Below are positions 16,822 through 25,993 of a DNA stretch of 63,098 bases, piece after piece; the first letter of the stretch is position 1; each line of letters starts with the position of its first letter. The stretch spans positions 1 through 63,098 of the forward strand of contig CALGMT010000018.1 in assembly GCA_937958885.1 (NCBI GenBank). The letters are read 5' to 3'. The translations under genes were made by a program, and so were the position numbers. The notes beneath the pieces were generated by a model, which worked only from the letters and a program-made list of their open reading frames with translations, had not been told where the DNA came from and made no database searches. The DNA is from an uncultured bacterium (GTDB lineage Bacteria; Verrucomicrobiota; Kiritimatiellia; CAIVKH01).

Positions 16822-17949
16822 TCAATACTTCGGCACGCTCGGATCAACGGTATCGGACCACGCGAGCGTGCCGCCCTTGAGATTATAGAGCGTGCCGGTA
16901 AACCCCGCGGCGCGCAGTTGTTCGATCACGCGCGCGCTGCGGCCGCCGCTTCGGCAGAAGACAACGGTCGGGCGCGCGGGTTCGAGTTCGCGCATGCGCG
17001 CGACGCAGGCGCCCATTGGAATCGCGTGCGTGTGGGGCAGCCTCGCGATGGCGAGTTCGTGCGGCTCGCGCACGTCCAGAACGTTCAGCGGTTCGCCCTG
17101 ATCGAGTCTTCGTTTGAGCTCAAGCGGTTCGATTTGTTCGATTGCATTCATCGGTTCGCACACTCCTGAAATTTCTCGCACGTCGCGGATCGTCGGGTTT
17201 TCCCCGCAGATCGGACAGCGCGGATCCTTCGCAAGGTGCATCTCGCGAAACCGCATGTCCAGCGCGTCGAACAGCAGCAGCCGGTTCACCAGCGGGTCGC
17301 CGATGCCAATGATCAATTTGATCGTTTCCGCCGCCTGAATCGCGCCGACGATGCCGGGCAGCACGCCGAGCACGCCTGCCTCCGCGCACGACGGCGCGGC
17401 GCCGGGCGGCGGCGGCTGCGGATAGAGACAGCGGTAGCACGCGCCGCGCGCGGCCCAGAAGACGGAAACGTGCCCCTCGAATCGGAAGATCGCGCCGTGC
17501 ACGTTCGGCTTGTTCGCGAGAACGCACGCGTCGTTGACGAGGTAGCGCGCGGTGAAATTATCCGCGCCGTCCACCACCACGTCGTAGTCGCGCACGAGGT
17601 CGAGCGCGTTCGCGGCGGAAAACCGCGTGTCGTGCGGGACGAGTTCGATGTGCGGATTCAAGTCCGCGAGCCGCTCCCGCGCGGCGTCGGTCTTGCGGCG
17701 GCCCGTGTCGCGCGCGCCGTAGAGGATCTGGCGCTGGAGATTCGACGGATCGACGGCGTCGAAATCCACCAGCCCGATGCGGCCCACGCCTGCCGCGGCG
17801 AGGTAGAGAGCGGCCGGCGAACCGAGTCCGCCGAGACCGACGAGCAACACGCGCGCGCGTTTCAGCGCGAGCTGCCCCGCCTCGCCCACCTCCGGCAGCA
17901 TAAAATGCCGCGCATACCGTGCATGTTCCTCGGGGTTAAAAACACTCAT
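16822..17949 (-). CDS. MoeB/ThiF-type adenylyltransferase with C-terminal rhodanese domain
   Basis: An E1-like enzyme that adenylates the C-terminal Gly-Gly of a sulfur-carrier protein (MoaD, ThiS or a CysO type), with a rhodanese domain able to hand over sulfur. 375 residues. The nucleotide loop is VLLVGLGGLGSPAALYLAAA; R and D motifs follow (DPSNLQRQ, DGADNF). Zinc cysteines are in ACYRCLYP and RCPICGEN. The rhodanese part (about 280-375) has its active-site Cys in VVFCRSGGRSARV. ATG at 17949 gives the standard N-terminus (FNPEEHARYARHFMLP). It is divergent from cysK, so a sulfur-assimilation role is plausible, but no carrier protein is nearby. Confidence 0.92.
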   Translation of the reverse strand: MSVFNPEEHARYARHFMLPEVGEAGQLALKRARVLLVGLGGLGSPAALYLAAAGVGRIGLVDFDAVDPSNLQRQILYGARDTGRRKTDAARERLADLNPHIELVPHDTRFSAANALDLVRDYDVVVDGADNFTARYLVNDACVLANKPNVHGAIFRFEGHVSVFWAARGACYRCLYPQPPPPGAAPSCAEAGVLGVLPGIVGAIQAAETIKLIIGIGDPLVNRLLLFDALDMRFREMHLAKDPRCPICGENPTIRDVREISGVCEPMNAIEQIEPLELKRRLDQGEPLNVLDVREPHELAIARLPHTHAIPMGACVARMRELEPARPTVVFCRSGGRSARVIEQLRAAGFTGTLYNLKGGTLAWSDTVDPSVPKY

Positions 17950-18034
17950 CTCTCGCGCGAGCCTAAAACACTCCACCCCAAAATCGAAATTGAAATCGGC
18001 CACGTTTTCCAAGCTGCCAACACAACACTAAAAT

Positions 18035-18083
18035 GATAGGGTTAGTTTGAGTTGACAATCCCTACAAAATCGATAGGTTTAGT
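18035..18083 (+). promoter_or_regulatory. cysK upstream region: direct repeats flanking a possible promoter
   Basis: GATAGGGTTAGT (18035-18046) and GATAGGTTTAGT (18072-18083) match at 11 of 12 bases, 37 bases apart. An inverted TAGGGATTG lies between them (18056-18064). TTGACA sits at 18052-18057, with a weak -10 candidate TAGGTT at 18074-18079 (16-base spacer), so the repeats would bracket and overlap the promoter. A good Shine-Dalgarno (GAGGA) precedes cysK. The repeats are possible operators for the Rrf2-family regulator encoded just after cysK; that is inference from position. Confidence 0.45.
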
Positions 18084-18111
18084 AGAACTTAAGAACCTTT
18101 GAGGAACAGAC

Positions 18112-19071
18112 ATGAGCAAAATCTTCGCAGACAACTCGCTGTCGATCGGGCGGACACCGCTAGTGCAGATCAACCGGATCACCAAGGGCGCGAAGGCGCG
18201 CGTGGTCGCCAAAATTGAGGGGCGCAATCCGGCCTATTCGGTCAAGTGCCGTATCGGCGCATCGATGATCTGGGATGCGGAGAAATCGGGCAAATTGAAG
18301 CCCGGCATGGAGATTATCGAGCCGACCAGCGGCAACACGGGCATTGCCCTCGCCTACGTCGCGGCGGCGCGCGGATACAAGCTGACGCTGACGATGCCCG
18401 AGACGATGAGCATCGAGCGCCGCCGCGTACTCGCCGCGTTCGGCGCGAACCTCGTGTTGACGCCCGGGCCGGAGGGTATGAAGGGCGCGATCAAGCGCGC
18501 GGAAGAGATCGCGGCGTCGGACCCGGCGAAGTATTTCATCCCGCAACAATTCAAGAATCCTGCGAACCCGGCGATTCACGAGAAGACCACCGGCCCGGAA
18601 ATCTGGGACGACACGGACGGCGAAATCGACGTTCTTGTTTCCGGCGTTGGAACCGGCGGCACGATCACCGGCGTTTCGCGGTACATCAAGAAGACGAAGG
18701 GCAAACAGATTTTCTCCGTCGCCGTCGAACCGCGCGAGAGTCCGGTCATCACGCAGCGCTTGGCCAACCAGGAGCTCAAGCCCGGCCCGCACAAGATCCA
18801 GGGCATCGGCGCAGGGTTCATTCCCGACACGCTTGACATCGGCGTGGTGGATCGCGTCGAACAGGTCTCCAGCGACGAGGCCGTCGAAATGGCGCGTCGG
18901 CTCGCGACGGAGGAAGGCATACTCGCGGGCATCTCGTGCGGCGCGGCGATGGAAGCCGCGAATCGCATCGCGCGCGAGGACCAGTTTGCCGGGAAGCTGA
19001 TTGTGGTCGTCCTGCCTGACGCCGGCGAGCGCTACCTGTCGACGATCTTGTTCCAGGGCATCGGCGTTTAG
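18112..19071 (+). CDS. cysK: Cysteine synthase (O-acetylserine sulfhydrylase)
   Basis: PLP enzyme that makes cysteine from O-acetylserine and sulfide. 319 residues, typical of CysK. The PLP Lys is in [15 protein letters not shown], the substrate loop in [16 protein letters not shown], the phosphate-binding Gly loop in [13 protein letters not shown], and [11 protein letters not shown] near the end. In the first motif many homologues read NP..SVKDR, so Cys replaces the usual Asp. It is followed after 47 bases by an Rrf2-type regulator, an arrangement that recalls CymR control of cysteine genes. Confidence 0.95.
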   Translation: MSKIFADNSLSIGRTPLVQINRITKGAKARVVAKIEGRNPAYSVKCRIGASMIWDAEKSGKLKPGMEIIEPTSGNTGIALAYVAAARGYKLTLTMPETMSIERRRVLAAFGANLVLTPGPEGMKGAIKRAEEIAASDPAKYFIPQQFKNPANPAIHEKTTGPEIWDDTDGEIDVLVSGVGTGGTITGVSRYIKKTKGKQIFSVAVEPRESPVITQRLANQELKPGPHKIQGIGAGFIPDTLDIGVVDRVEQVSSDEAVEMARRLATEEGILAGISCGAAMEAANRIAREDQFAGKLIVVVLPDAGERYLSTILFQGIGV

Positions 19072-19118
19072 AGAAGGGAGCGACCCATGATCGCACGTTC
19101 GCGGTCGCGGATGCGCGC

Positions 19119-19559
19119 ATGATTTCCAACCGCTGTCATTATGCGTTGCGCGCGATGCTGGAATTGGCGTTGTGCGAAGGGCGCGGGCCGATGACGATTT
19201 CACAGATTGCGTCGGCCCGCAATATACCGGTGCGCTTCCTCGAAGCGATCATGCGCCAGCTCAAGCAGGCGGGCCTCGCGGACTCCGTGCGCGGCAAGGA
19301 AGGCGGCTATTTTCTCGCCCGTCCCGCGACGCAGGTGCATGTCGGCGACGTGCTCGCGCTTTTTGACGGCCCGCTCTTCAGCGACGCCGAGCAACTCGGT
19401 CCGCACATCATTCGCGACGGAGATCCGGATGTTTTCGCGGGCGTCTGGCGCGAAGCGGAGCATGCGTTGCAGGGCGTCTTTGCCCGCCACACATTTGCCG
19501 CTCTCGCCGACCGCGAGCACCAGCGCCGCCTCGCCTCCGCCGAGAACTACACGATCTAA
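19119..19559 (+). CDS. Rrf2-family transcriptional regulator
   Basis: A 146-residue winged-helix regulator. The N-terminus (MISNRCHYALRAMLELAL), recognition region (ISQIASARNIPVRFLEAIMR) and wing (GLADSVRGKEGGYFLARP) are typical of Rrf2 proteins. The three Cys residues that hold the [2Fe-2S] cluster in IscR (around 92-104) are absent; the only cysteines are at 6 and 19. It is thus more like CymR, which responds to cysteine status through CysK, than IscR. Its place directly after cysK supports control of cysteine synthesis, but this is not proven. Confidence 0.88.
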   Translation: MISNRCHYALRAMLELALCEGRGPMTISQIASARNIPVRFLEAIMRQLKQAGLADSVRGKEGGYFLARPATQVHVGDVLALFDGPLFSDAEQLGPHIIRDGDPDVFAGVWREAEHALQGVFARHTFAALADREHQRRLASAENYTI

Positions 19560-19560
19560 A

Positions 19561-19620
19561 CAGAAAAGGGGTCAGTCCTTTATTCTTGACGTCAAGAATA
19601 AAGGACTGACCCCTTTTCTG
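19561..19620. repeat. Perfect 60-bp palindrome (REP/REPIN-like)
   Basis: Bases 19561-19590 are the exact reverse complement of 19591-19620, with no loop. Each arm starts cagaaaaggggtca and the centre reads cttgacgtcaag. It fills the gap between the convergent Rrf2 gene (stop 19559) and the fusion gene (stop 19627). Its arm shares the pattern aaaaggggtca-N12-t(g/a)acgtcaag with the right end of the RAYT element at 25994-26996. It could also act as a bidirectional terminator. Confidence 0.9.
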
Positions 19621-19626
19621 CTCGGT

Positions 19627-21795
19627 TCAGGGGACGGGGAAGCGGGAGGTGAGCGCGATGACTTCTTCGCGGACAGCCTTGATCACCGCTTCGTCTTGCG
19701 GGGCTTTCAGAATCCGCGCGATGAAGCCTGCAATGGTGTCCATTTCGTTCTCCATCATCCCGCGCGTGGTGACGGCCGGGGTCCCGAGACGAATGCCCGA
19801 GGTGACAAACGGGCTCTTGGTATCGAACGGAATCGCGTTTTTATTCACGGTGATCAGCGCCTTGTCCAACGCAACCGCGGCATCTTTGCCGGTGACGCCA
19901 AGCGGGCTCAAATCCACCAGCATCACATGGTTGTCCGTGCCGCCCGAACAGATGCGGACACCGGCTTCCACCATGCTCTCGGCCAGCGCCTTCGCATTCG
20001 ACACTACCTGCCGCGCGTAGTCGCGAAAGGCGGGCTGCAGCGCCTCGTGAAAGCAAACGGCTTTCGCCGCGATGATGTGCATCAGCGGTCCGCCCTGTAT
20101 GCCGGGAAATACCTGCTTGTCAATCTCGGCGGCATAGGCGGCTTTGCAGAGTATCAGGCCGCCGCGCGGACCGCGCAGGGTTTTGTGCGTGGTCGTCGTT
20201 ACAAAGTCGGCGTAGGGGACCGGGCTCGGATGCGCGCCGCCGGCGACGAGGCCGGCAATGTGCGCCATGTCCACCATCAACAGCGCGCCGATGCTGTCGG
20301 CGATCTGGCGCAAACGCGGAAAGTCGATCACGCGCGAATAGGCGCTCGCTCCCGCGCAGATCAATTTGGGCCGATGTTGCGCGGCGAGCGCGGCCACTTC
20401 GTCGTAGTCGATCTGCTCGGTTTCGCGGCTCACTCCGTAGGGGATCACGTTGTAGTAGCGGCCGGAGAAATTCATCTTGTGGCCGTGCGTGAGGTGGCCG
20501 CCGTGGGACAGGTTCATGGCGAGCATCGTGTCGCCCGGTTGGAGAACCGAAAAATACACCGCCATGTTCGCGCCGCTGCCGCTGTGCGGCTGCACGTTCA
20601 CGTGCTCTGCGCCGAAGAGTTTTTTGGCGCGATCGATCGCGAGTTGCTCCGCCTCGTCCACGGCTTCGCATCCGCCGTACCAGCGCTTGCCGGGATATCC
20701 CTCGGCGTATTTGTTCGTCATCACGCAGCCGGCGGCCTGGCGCACCGCGCGGCTCGCGTAGTTCTCCGAGGCGATCAGCTCGATGTTTTCACGCTGGCGC
20801 ACCTCCTCGTGCCGGATCGCGGCAAAGAGGTCCGGGTCGCCCGCGGCAATCGCGTCGAGGCCGGCCGCGGCCGCGCCCGCCTGCTCGATCTTTTCCACGC
20901 GCCGGCTATGGCGTCCGCCCTCGAAAGCGGACCCGAACCAAGCGTCCAAAATCGCGGGGATCTCGCTCGGGTCGGTCGTAGTTGCGCCGAGCACCAGGAC
21001 GTTCGCGTCATTGTGAGCCCGGGCGAGCCGCGCCATGTCCGGGTCCAGCACGAGGGCCGCGCGCACCCTGGGAAATCGATTGGCGGTCATGCTCATGCCG
21101 ATGCCGGTCTTGCAGATCAGCACCCCCTGGTCGGCCTGTCCGTCAGCAATGCGGCGCGCGACGGCCGTTGCAAAATCGGGATAATCGACGGAATCCTCGC
21201 CGTGCGCGCCAAGGTCCTCGAACGCGATGCCTCGCGACGCCAACGCCTGCTTAACCGCATCCTTCAACTTTACGCCGCCGTGGTCCGCTGCAATGACCAG
21301 TTTCATGGGTGTCTTTTTCTCCATCGTTGTCTGCAATTCATTCGTTTCTTCCAGTACCGCCAACAAGACGTCCGCTATCGCGCGGTCGATGCGGTCACGC
21401 GTGAAGCGATACACGTCCACCGATTGTCCGATCGGGTCCGGCACATCTTCGGGCATGCGGCCTGCGCTAAAATCCGTCAGCAGGCGCACCCGCTCGCGCG
21501 CCGCGGGGAACACCGCCTTCACCACCTGCGCATGCCCCGCGGTCATCACGACCAGCCAATCCGCTGCATCCACCAGCGCTTGCGTGAGCGGCCGGCTCCG
21601 ATGGCGGCTCAGATCGATGCCCCATTCCTTGAGAACCGCTTTCGCCTCCGGACTCGCCGGCTGGCCCGGCATGGCGGCCACGCCCGCGGACCCGATGGTC
21701 CAGCCCGTCCGGCTGCCCAGTCGATGACGGAAAATTGCCTCCGCCATCGGGCTGCGGCAGATATTTCCCGTGCAGATGAACAGAATGTTGGGCAT
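19627..21795 (-). CDS. Triple fusion: LMW protein phosphatase - RpiB - serine hydroxymethyltransferase
   Basis: One 722-residue frame encodes three enzymes. Residues 1-150 are a low-molecular-weight phosphatase with the CX5R loop CTGNICRS (Cys8, Arg14) and general acid in VPDP; Ile12 matches tyrosine phosphatases, where the arginine phosphatase YwlE has Thr. Residues 164-303 are ribose-5-phosphate isomerase B ([10 protein letters not shown], Cys228 in [23 protein letters not shown]). Residues about 315-722 are SHMT ([14 protein letters not shown] Lys538 in [14 protein letters not shown]). The RpiB-SHMT joint (residues 302-330) has no Met. Before RpiB an internal ATG with an upstream GGAG (coding Met164) could allow separate translation. 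In Bacillus, ywlE, ywlF (rpiB) and glyA occur in this order as separate genes. Confidence 0.92.
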   Translation of the reverse strand: MPNILFICTGNICRSPMAEAIFRHRLGSRTGWTIGSAGVAAMPGQPASPEAKAVLKEWGIDLSRHRSRPLTQALVDAADWLVVMTAGHAQVVKAVFPAARERVRLLTDFSAGRMPEDVPDPIGQSVDVYRFTRDRIDRAIADVLLAVLEETNELQTTMEKKTPMKLVIAADHGGVKLKDAVKQALASRGIAFEDLGAHGEDSVDYPDFATAVARRIADGQADQGVLICKTGIGMSMTANRFPRVRAALVLDPDMARLARAHNDANVLVLGATTTDPSEIPAILDAWFGSAFEGGRHSRRVEKIEQAGAAAAGLDAIAAGDPDLFAAIRHEEVRQRENIELIASENYASRAVRQAAGCVMTNKYAEGYPGKRWYGGCEAVDEAEQLAIDRAKKLFGAEHVNVQPHSGSGANMAVYFSVLQPGDTMLAMNLSHGGHLTHGHKMNFSGRYYNVIPYGVSRETEQIDYDEVAALAAQHRPKLICAGASAYSRVIDFPRLRQIADSIGALLMVDMAHIAGLVAGGAHPSPVPYADFVTTTTHKTLRGPRGGLILCKAAYAAEIDKQVFPGIQGGPLMHIIAAKAVCFHEALQPAFRDYARQVVSNAKALAESMVEAGVRICSGGTDNHVMLVDLSPLGVTGKDAAVALDKALITVNKNAIPFDTKSPFVTSGIRLGTPAVTTRGMMENEMDTIAGFIARILKAPQDEAVIKAVREEVIALTSRFPVP

Positions 21796-21800
21796 GCCAG

Positions 21801-23084
21801 TTAATGTGCTCCACCAGCGCGGATGTTCAAGGCTTTCAATCCCAGGACGACGTCGAGCGCGCGCTGGAGGACGGCATCCCCTCGCACGCGGTCGCGCAAC
21901 TCGCGGTCCAGCGCCTCGACGGCCAGCCGTTCGCGCCGATCGGGCTGGTCGGCCGGCTCGTAGTCGATCCGCGCGGAGCGCGAATCGACGCGCAGGTTCG
22001 GCGCCGATCCCGAGCGCCCATCCAATATCGCGCCGTTCCCGGTCACGATCCGGCGCACCGCGATATACAACGTTCCGTCGCCCGGCAGTTCAATGCCGTC
22101 CCGAATGCCCGGATCGCCCGCGGTCGGACGCCCGATCGTTAATACACCGCGCAAACTGTCGGACGCCACGGCGGCAAAAAGTTCAGCCGCACCCGTGGTC
22201 GTTTCATCGGTCAACACCATCAGCGGTAGTCCGATGGCGCGCGTGTCGCCGGATGCGCGAAAGCTGTTGAGGTCGTTGTCGTCCCGATCGCGCACGCTGA
22301 ACAACAAGGAGCCGGGCGACGCAAACGGCTCGGCGAGCGCAGCCGCGCCGGCAATATCGTCTCCGCCCGCGCCGCGCAGATCGAGGATCCCGCCGGCGAG
22401 GCTTCCGGCGTTCCACTCGTTGAGCAGCGCGAGCACGACGCCGGTTTCGGAACGGTACAAGCCGTTGATTCGCGCATAGCCGATCTCGCGCGGCCACACC
22501 TCGGCGGTCTCGATCGACGGCAACGGCTCGCGGACGCGGGCCACTTCGGCGGTGAACGACGCACCGTCGCGCCGGATCGTCAAGGCGATCGTCGTCGCGG
22601 AATGGCCGCGTATGCGCGCCAGCACGTCCCCAATGGTCAGATTTGCCGCCGGCTCGCGGTCAATGTGCGTCACCTCGTCGCCGATCCGCAGCGCCGGAAC
22701 GCCCGCGCCGGGCAACCCCGCGATGAAAGGAACGCCGTTCTTCACCGTGAACCGATAGCCCGTGTGATAATCCCATCCGGCTTGTTTCTCGCGGACATGC
22801 GCAAACGCATCGGCGTCGAACACGCGCGCAAATGGGTCCGCCTGTCGCGCCACGCACTCGACAAGCGCTGCGGCGTCCGCTTCGGAATCCACAGCGATTC
22901 CATGCGCGCCGAGCGTATCGATCAACGCGGCGACGCGCGTGATTATTGGATGCGGCGCCGGCGCCGATTCAGCCACGGCCGCAGGAGGCGCCGATTCAGA
23001 TCCGACAACCTCCGCGCGCAGCGGCGCGGCGAGCGCGATCGGCAGCGCGGCGATCGATACGATGACCGCTGCGTTTTTCATCAT
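21801..23084 (-). CDS. S41/CtpA-like protein lacking the catalytic Ser and Lys (pseudoprotease)
   Basis: A 427-residue exported protein with a signal peptide (about 1-24, ending APLRA), a PDZ-like region (about 110-180) and an S41-like core (about 200-380). By eye against CtpA at 2889-4175, the segment [15 protein letters not shown] aligns with NAGTASASEIFAGAL, so Gly298 replaces the catalytic Ser. [10 protein letters not shown] aligns with IGEKTFGKGS, so Asp324 replaces the Lys. Peptidase activity is therefore not expected; a binding or scaffold role is possible. The start at 23084 was chosen because GGAG lies 6 bases before it. It ends 5 bases before the fusion gene. Confidence 0.75.
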   Translation of the reverse strand: MMKNAAVIVSIAALPIALAAPLRAEVVGSESAPPAAVAESAPAPHPIITRVAALIDTLGAHGIAVDSEADAAALVECVARQADPFARVFDADAFAHVREKQAGWDYHTGYRFTVKNGVPFIAGLPGAGVPALRIGDEVTHIDREPAANLTIGDVLARIRGHSATTIALTIRRDGASFTAEVARVREPLPSIETAEVWPREIGYARINGLYRSETGVVLALLNEWNAGSLAGGILDLRGAGGDDIAGAAALAEPFASPGSLLFSVRDRDDNDLNSFRASGDTRAIGLPLMVLTDETTTGAAELFAAVASDSLRGVLTIGRPTAGDPGIRDGIELPGDGTLYIAVRRIVTGNGAILDGRSGSAPNLRVDSRSARIDYEPADQPDRRERLAVEALDRELRDRVRGDAVLQRALDVVLGLKALNIRAGGAH

Positions 23085-23164
23085 GTCCATCTCCAATGTG
23101 CGAGTACAGTTGTTATAGAGTTCAACATGTCGCCTCGTTCTTGCGCCATCGCGCGGTTCCCTGA

Positions 23165-24445
23165 TCATGCGGACAGCGCGCGCCAGGCAATATCCTTCCG
23201 ATAGTGCGCGCCCGCAAAGCGAATTCGGGCGGCGGCGTCATAGACGCGCGTCACGGCCTGGCGCAGCCCCTCGCCGGTCGCGGTGACGCCGAGCACGCGC
23301 CCGCCATCTGTCACCACGTGTCCGCCCTCCAATCGGGTGCCCGCATGGAATACCGTTACGCCCGGCAAGCGGGCGGCGTCTTTCAATCCATAGATCGGAT
23401 CGCCTTTCTTGAACGGGCCCGGATACCCGCCGGCGGACATCACGACGCACACGCACGCGCCGTCCACCCAGCGCACGCACTCGTCGCGCAGCGCGCCGTC
23501 GGCGCACGCATCCAGCGCGGGCAGGATGTCGCCCTCCCAGCGCGGCAGAATCGCCTGCGTTTCCGGATCGCCGAAGCGGCAGTTAAACTCCAGCACTTGC
23601 GGGCCGTAGCGCGTGAGCATCAGACCGGCGTAGAGCACGCCGCGATAGACGATGCCGCGCTTTCGCAATTCGAGCAACGTCGGCTCGAAGACCTTCGATC
23701 GGATCGTCGGCCAGAGGTCCGGGGTCACCACCGGCGCGGGGGAATAGGCCCCCATCCCGCCGGTATTGGGACCCTCGTCGCGATCGAAGATGCGTTTGTG
23801 GTCCTGCGCGGACGCGAGCATCACGAGGCGCTCGCCGTCGGTGAGCGCCAGAATCGACGCCTCCTCGCCGTCGAGGTATTCCTCCACAAGAACTTGTGCG
23901 CCCGACGCGCCGAACGCGCCGCGCACCATCGCCTCGTCGATGGCATTTTCCGCCTCGGGCAGCGATCGACAGATCAGCACGCCCTTGCCCGCGGCCAGTC
24001 CGTCCGCCTTCACCACCAGCGGCGGCCGCAACGACCGCGCGTAGGCGCGCGCCGCGCCAGGCTCGCTGAACGATTCCGCCTTCGCCGTCGGCACGCCGGC
24101 CTTCACCATCACATCCTTCGAGAAGACCTTGCTGCCTTCGAGTTGCGCTGCCGCGCGGTCCGGCCCGAACACGCGCAGGCCCGCCGCGCGGAAGCGGTCC
24201 GCGAGGCCCGCGCACAGCGGCGCTTCAGGGCCGACCACTGTCAGATAGGGCTTGTGCTCGACGGCCCACGCGAGCAGTCCGTCAATATCCGTCGCCGCGA
24301 GCGGTAGATTCTCCGCCAGCTCCGCCGTCCCGGCATTGCCCGGCGCGCACACGAGCCTCGGCGCGGAGGAATCCTGCTTGAGCTTCCACGCGATCGCATG
24401 TTCCCGCCCGCCGCCGCCAACAATCAAGATTAAGGGGGATTTCAT
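23165..24445 (-). CDS. purD: Phosphoribosylamine-glycine ligase (GAR synthetase)
   Basis: ATP-grasp enzyme for the second step of purine synthesis, joining glycine to phosphoribosylamine. 426 residues. It has the N-terminal [21 protein letters not shown]-grasp [17 protein letters not shown], the signature [17 protein letters not shown], and [11 protein letters not shown] for metal binding. The ATG at 24445 gives the normal family start. It uses glycine, which the SHMT part of the fusion gene downstream on the same strand produces. A divergent gene starts 79 bases upstream. Confidence 0.96.
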   Translation of the reverse strand: MKSPLILIVGGGGREHAIAWKLKQDSSAPRLVCAPGNAGTAELAENLPLAATDIDGLLAWAVEHKPYLTVVGPEAPLCAGLADRFRAAGLRVFGPDRAAAQLEGSKVFSKDVMVKAGVPTAKAESFSEPGAARAYARSLRPPLVVKADGLAAGKGVLICRSLPEAENAIDEAMVRGAFGASGAQVLVEEYLDGEEASILALTDGERLVMLASAQDHKRIFDRDEGPNTGGMGAYSPAPVVTPDLWPTIRSKVFEPTLLELRKRGIVYRGVLYAGLMLTRYGPQVLEFNCRFGDPETQAILPRWEGDILPALDACADGALRDECVRWVDGACVCVVMSAGGYPGPFKKGDPIYGLKDAARLPGVTVFHAGTRLEGGHVVTDGGRVLGVTATGEGLRQAVTRVYDAAARIRFAGAHYRKDIAWRALSA

Positions 24446-24524
24446 CGGAACTACGAGTGTAAGGCAGCGCCGGACGAAAGAGAAGATGCAACAGGGCAAA
24501 ATGACGCGAGCACGGACACACCAC

Positions 24525-25085
24525 ATGATCCATATTCAACCAAATCGAAACGGCGGTTTTACGCTCACCACCGAGCAATGGCTCCCGAAACAGCGGGACG
24601 CGCTATTCCCGTTCTTCGCCGAGGCGGCCAATCTCGAGAAAATTACGCCGCCGTTCCTCGGATTCCGGATTCTCACGCCCGGCCCGATCGAGATGCGCGA
24701 AGGCGCGTTGATCGATTATCGCATCTCGCTGCACGGAATCCCGCTTCGCTGGCGCACGGAGATCACCGCGTGGGACCCGCCCTTCCGATTTGTGGACACG
24801 CAGATCCGCGGACCGTATCGGCAGTGGATCCACGAACACACGTTCGAAGACCGCGATGGCGGAACGCTTTGCCGGGACCGTGTGGATTACCGCGTCCCCG
24901 GCGGCGCATTGGTCAACAGGGTCTTCGTGGAGCGGGATGTGCGGAGAATTTTTACCTATCGGCGGACCATCCTATTCCGCCTTTTCGGCGCGCCGGAAGA
25001 TGGGCGTACCCGCGAAGCGCGCGATCCGGAATCGCTAAATCGTTCGCCCCGCCGTGCGTTTGCTTTGACAGACCCGCGGGCGTGA
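24525..25085 (+). CDS. SRPBCC-superfamily ligand-binding protein
   Basis: A 186-residue START/Bet v 1-like protein. The fold is suggested by LFPFFAEAANLEKITPPFLG, a typical N-terminal helix and loop, then FRILTPGPIEMREGALIDYR, WRTEITAWDPPFRFVDTQ and DYRVPGGALVNRVF. These match a bacterial SRPBCC group of unknown ligand, often near sterol, carotenoid or cell-surface genes. The next gene on the strand is a polyprenyl synthetase, so an isoprenoid ligand is conceivable but unproven. ATG 24501 is an alternative start. Confidence 0.82.
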   Translation: MIHIQPNRNGGFTLTTEQWLPKQRDALFPFFAEAANLEKITPPFLGFRILTPGPIEMREGALIDYRISLHGIPLRWRTEITAWDPPFRFVDTQIRGPYRQWIHEHTFEDRDGGTLCRDRVDYRVPGGALVNRVFVERDVRRIFTYRRTILFRLFGAPEDGRTREARDPESLNRSPRRAFALTDPRA

Positions 25086-25119
25086 CGCATAGTGACCAAA
25101 CAGGAGTGACAAGGCGGGC

Positions 25120-25989
25120 ATGACGACGGGGAGCACGATTGAAGCAGGCTTGCGGGATGTGCGGCAGTTGATCGCGCGAGGGCTGGAACGCACGGTCTTG
25201 AACCGTGTGACCAGCGACACCGCCGGGCTGGTCGCCAGCGGAAAGATGCTCCGTTCCCGCCTTATTTTCCACGTCGGCCCAGCGGCGCATATCCCGCACA
25301 CCACGCTCGTTCACGCCGCCGCCGCGGTCGAACTGGTGCATGGCGCGAGCCTGCTGCACGACGACGTGATCGACGGGGGCTATCTGCGGCGCGGCGCGCC
25401 GACCTTCTGGGTCGAACGCGGCATTTCCGCCGCGATCCTGGTCGGCGACATGCTGCTCTTCAAAGCCGTCGAATTGATGTGCGAGGTCGAAGGAGGCCGG
25501 CTCACGCCGCTGCTCGTGAAACTGACCGGCGAGGTGTGCGACGCCGAATCGGAGCAAGAGCTGCTGCTGCGCGGCGAACGCCCCACGTGGGAGAATTGCG
25601 TGCGAATTGCGCGGCGCAAGACCGGCGCCCTTTTTGCCTTCGCTGCCGGCGCTTGCGGCGGAATCGACCCAGTTCTGATCTCCACGCTGATTGAGTGCGG
25701 CTATGCCGTCGGCACGGCGTATCAACTGGCGGACGACATCCTTGACGCGAACGGAAGCGAGGAGGAATCCGGCAAGAGCCTTGGCAGCGACGAGGCGCGC
25801 GGCAAGACCGCGGTCGGCGCGCTTGACCCGCGGGAACAGGCGGAAGCTGTTGCCTCCATCGAATCGTTGTGCCGTCAATCTGAAGACAGCCTCTCGCCGT
25901 GGCCCGCGGTGCAGCAGGCATGGCGCGCTTTCATGGACGCCGACATGCGTCCGGCCCTCCGCAAGCACATCGCGGTCCCCGCGAAGTAG
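25120..25989 (+). CDS. Polyprenyl (trans-isoprenyl) diphosphate synthase
   Basis: Condenses allylic diphosphates with isopentenyl diphosphate to build chains for quinones or other prenyl lipids. 289 residues. The first Asp-rich motif is LLHDDVIDGGYLRRGAPTFW and the second is YQLADDILDANGSEEESGK. GKMLRSRLIF supplies the IPP-binding Lys/Arg region. Compared with octaprenyl synthase it is about 30 residues short, mostly at the C-terminus. Chain length cannot be read from sequence. Its stop lies 4 bases before the RAYT element. Confidence 0.9.
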   Translation: MTTGSTIEAGLRDVRQLIARGLERTVLNRVTSDTAGLVASGKMLRSRLIFHVGPAAHIPHTTLVHAAAAVELVHGASLLHDDVIDGGYLRRGAPTFWVERGISAAILVGDMLLFKAVELMCEVEGGRLTPLLVKLTGEVCDAESEQELLLRGERPTWENCVRIARRKTGALFAFAAGACGGIDPVLISTLIECGYAVGTAYQLADDILDANGSEEESGKSLGSDEARGKTAVGALDPREQAEAVASIESLCRQSEDSLSPWPAVQQAWRAFMDADMRPALRKHIAVPAK

Positions 25990-25993
25990 CCCT

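Noticed and set aside
19207-21804. 865-codon plus-strand open frame opposite the fusion gene
   Set aside because: It overlaps the Rrf2 gene and the triple fusion, both of which show clear catalytic or family motifs. Its translation is Arg/His-rich with no domain, typical of antisense frames in GC-rich coding DNA.
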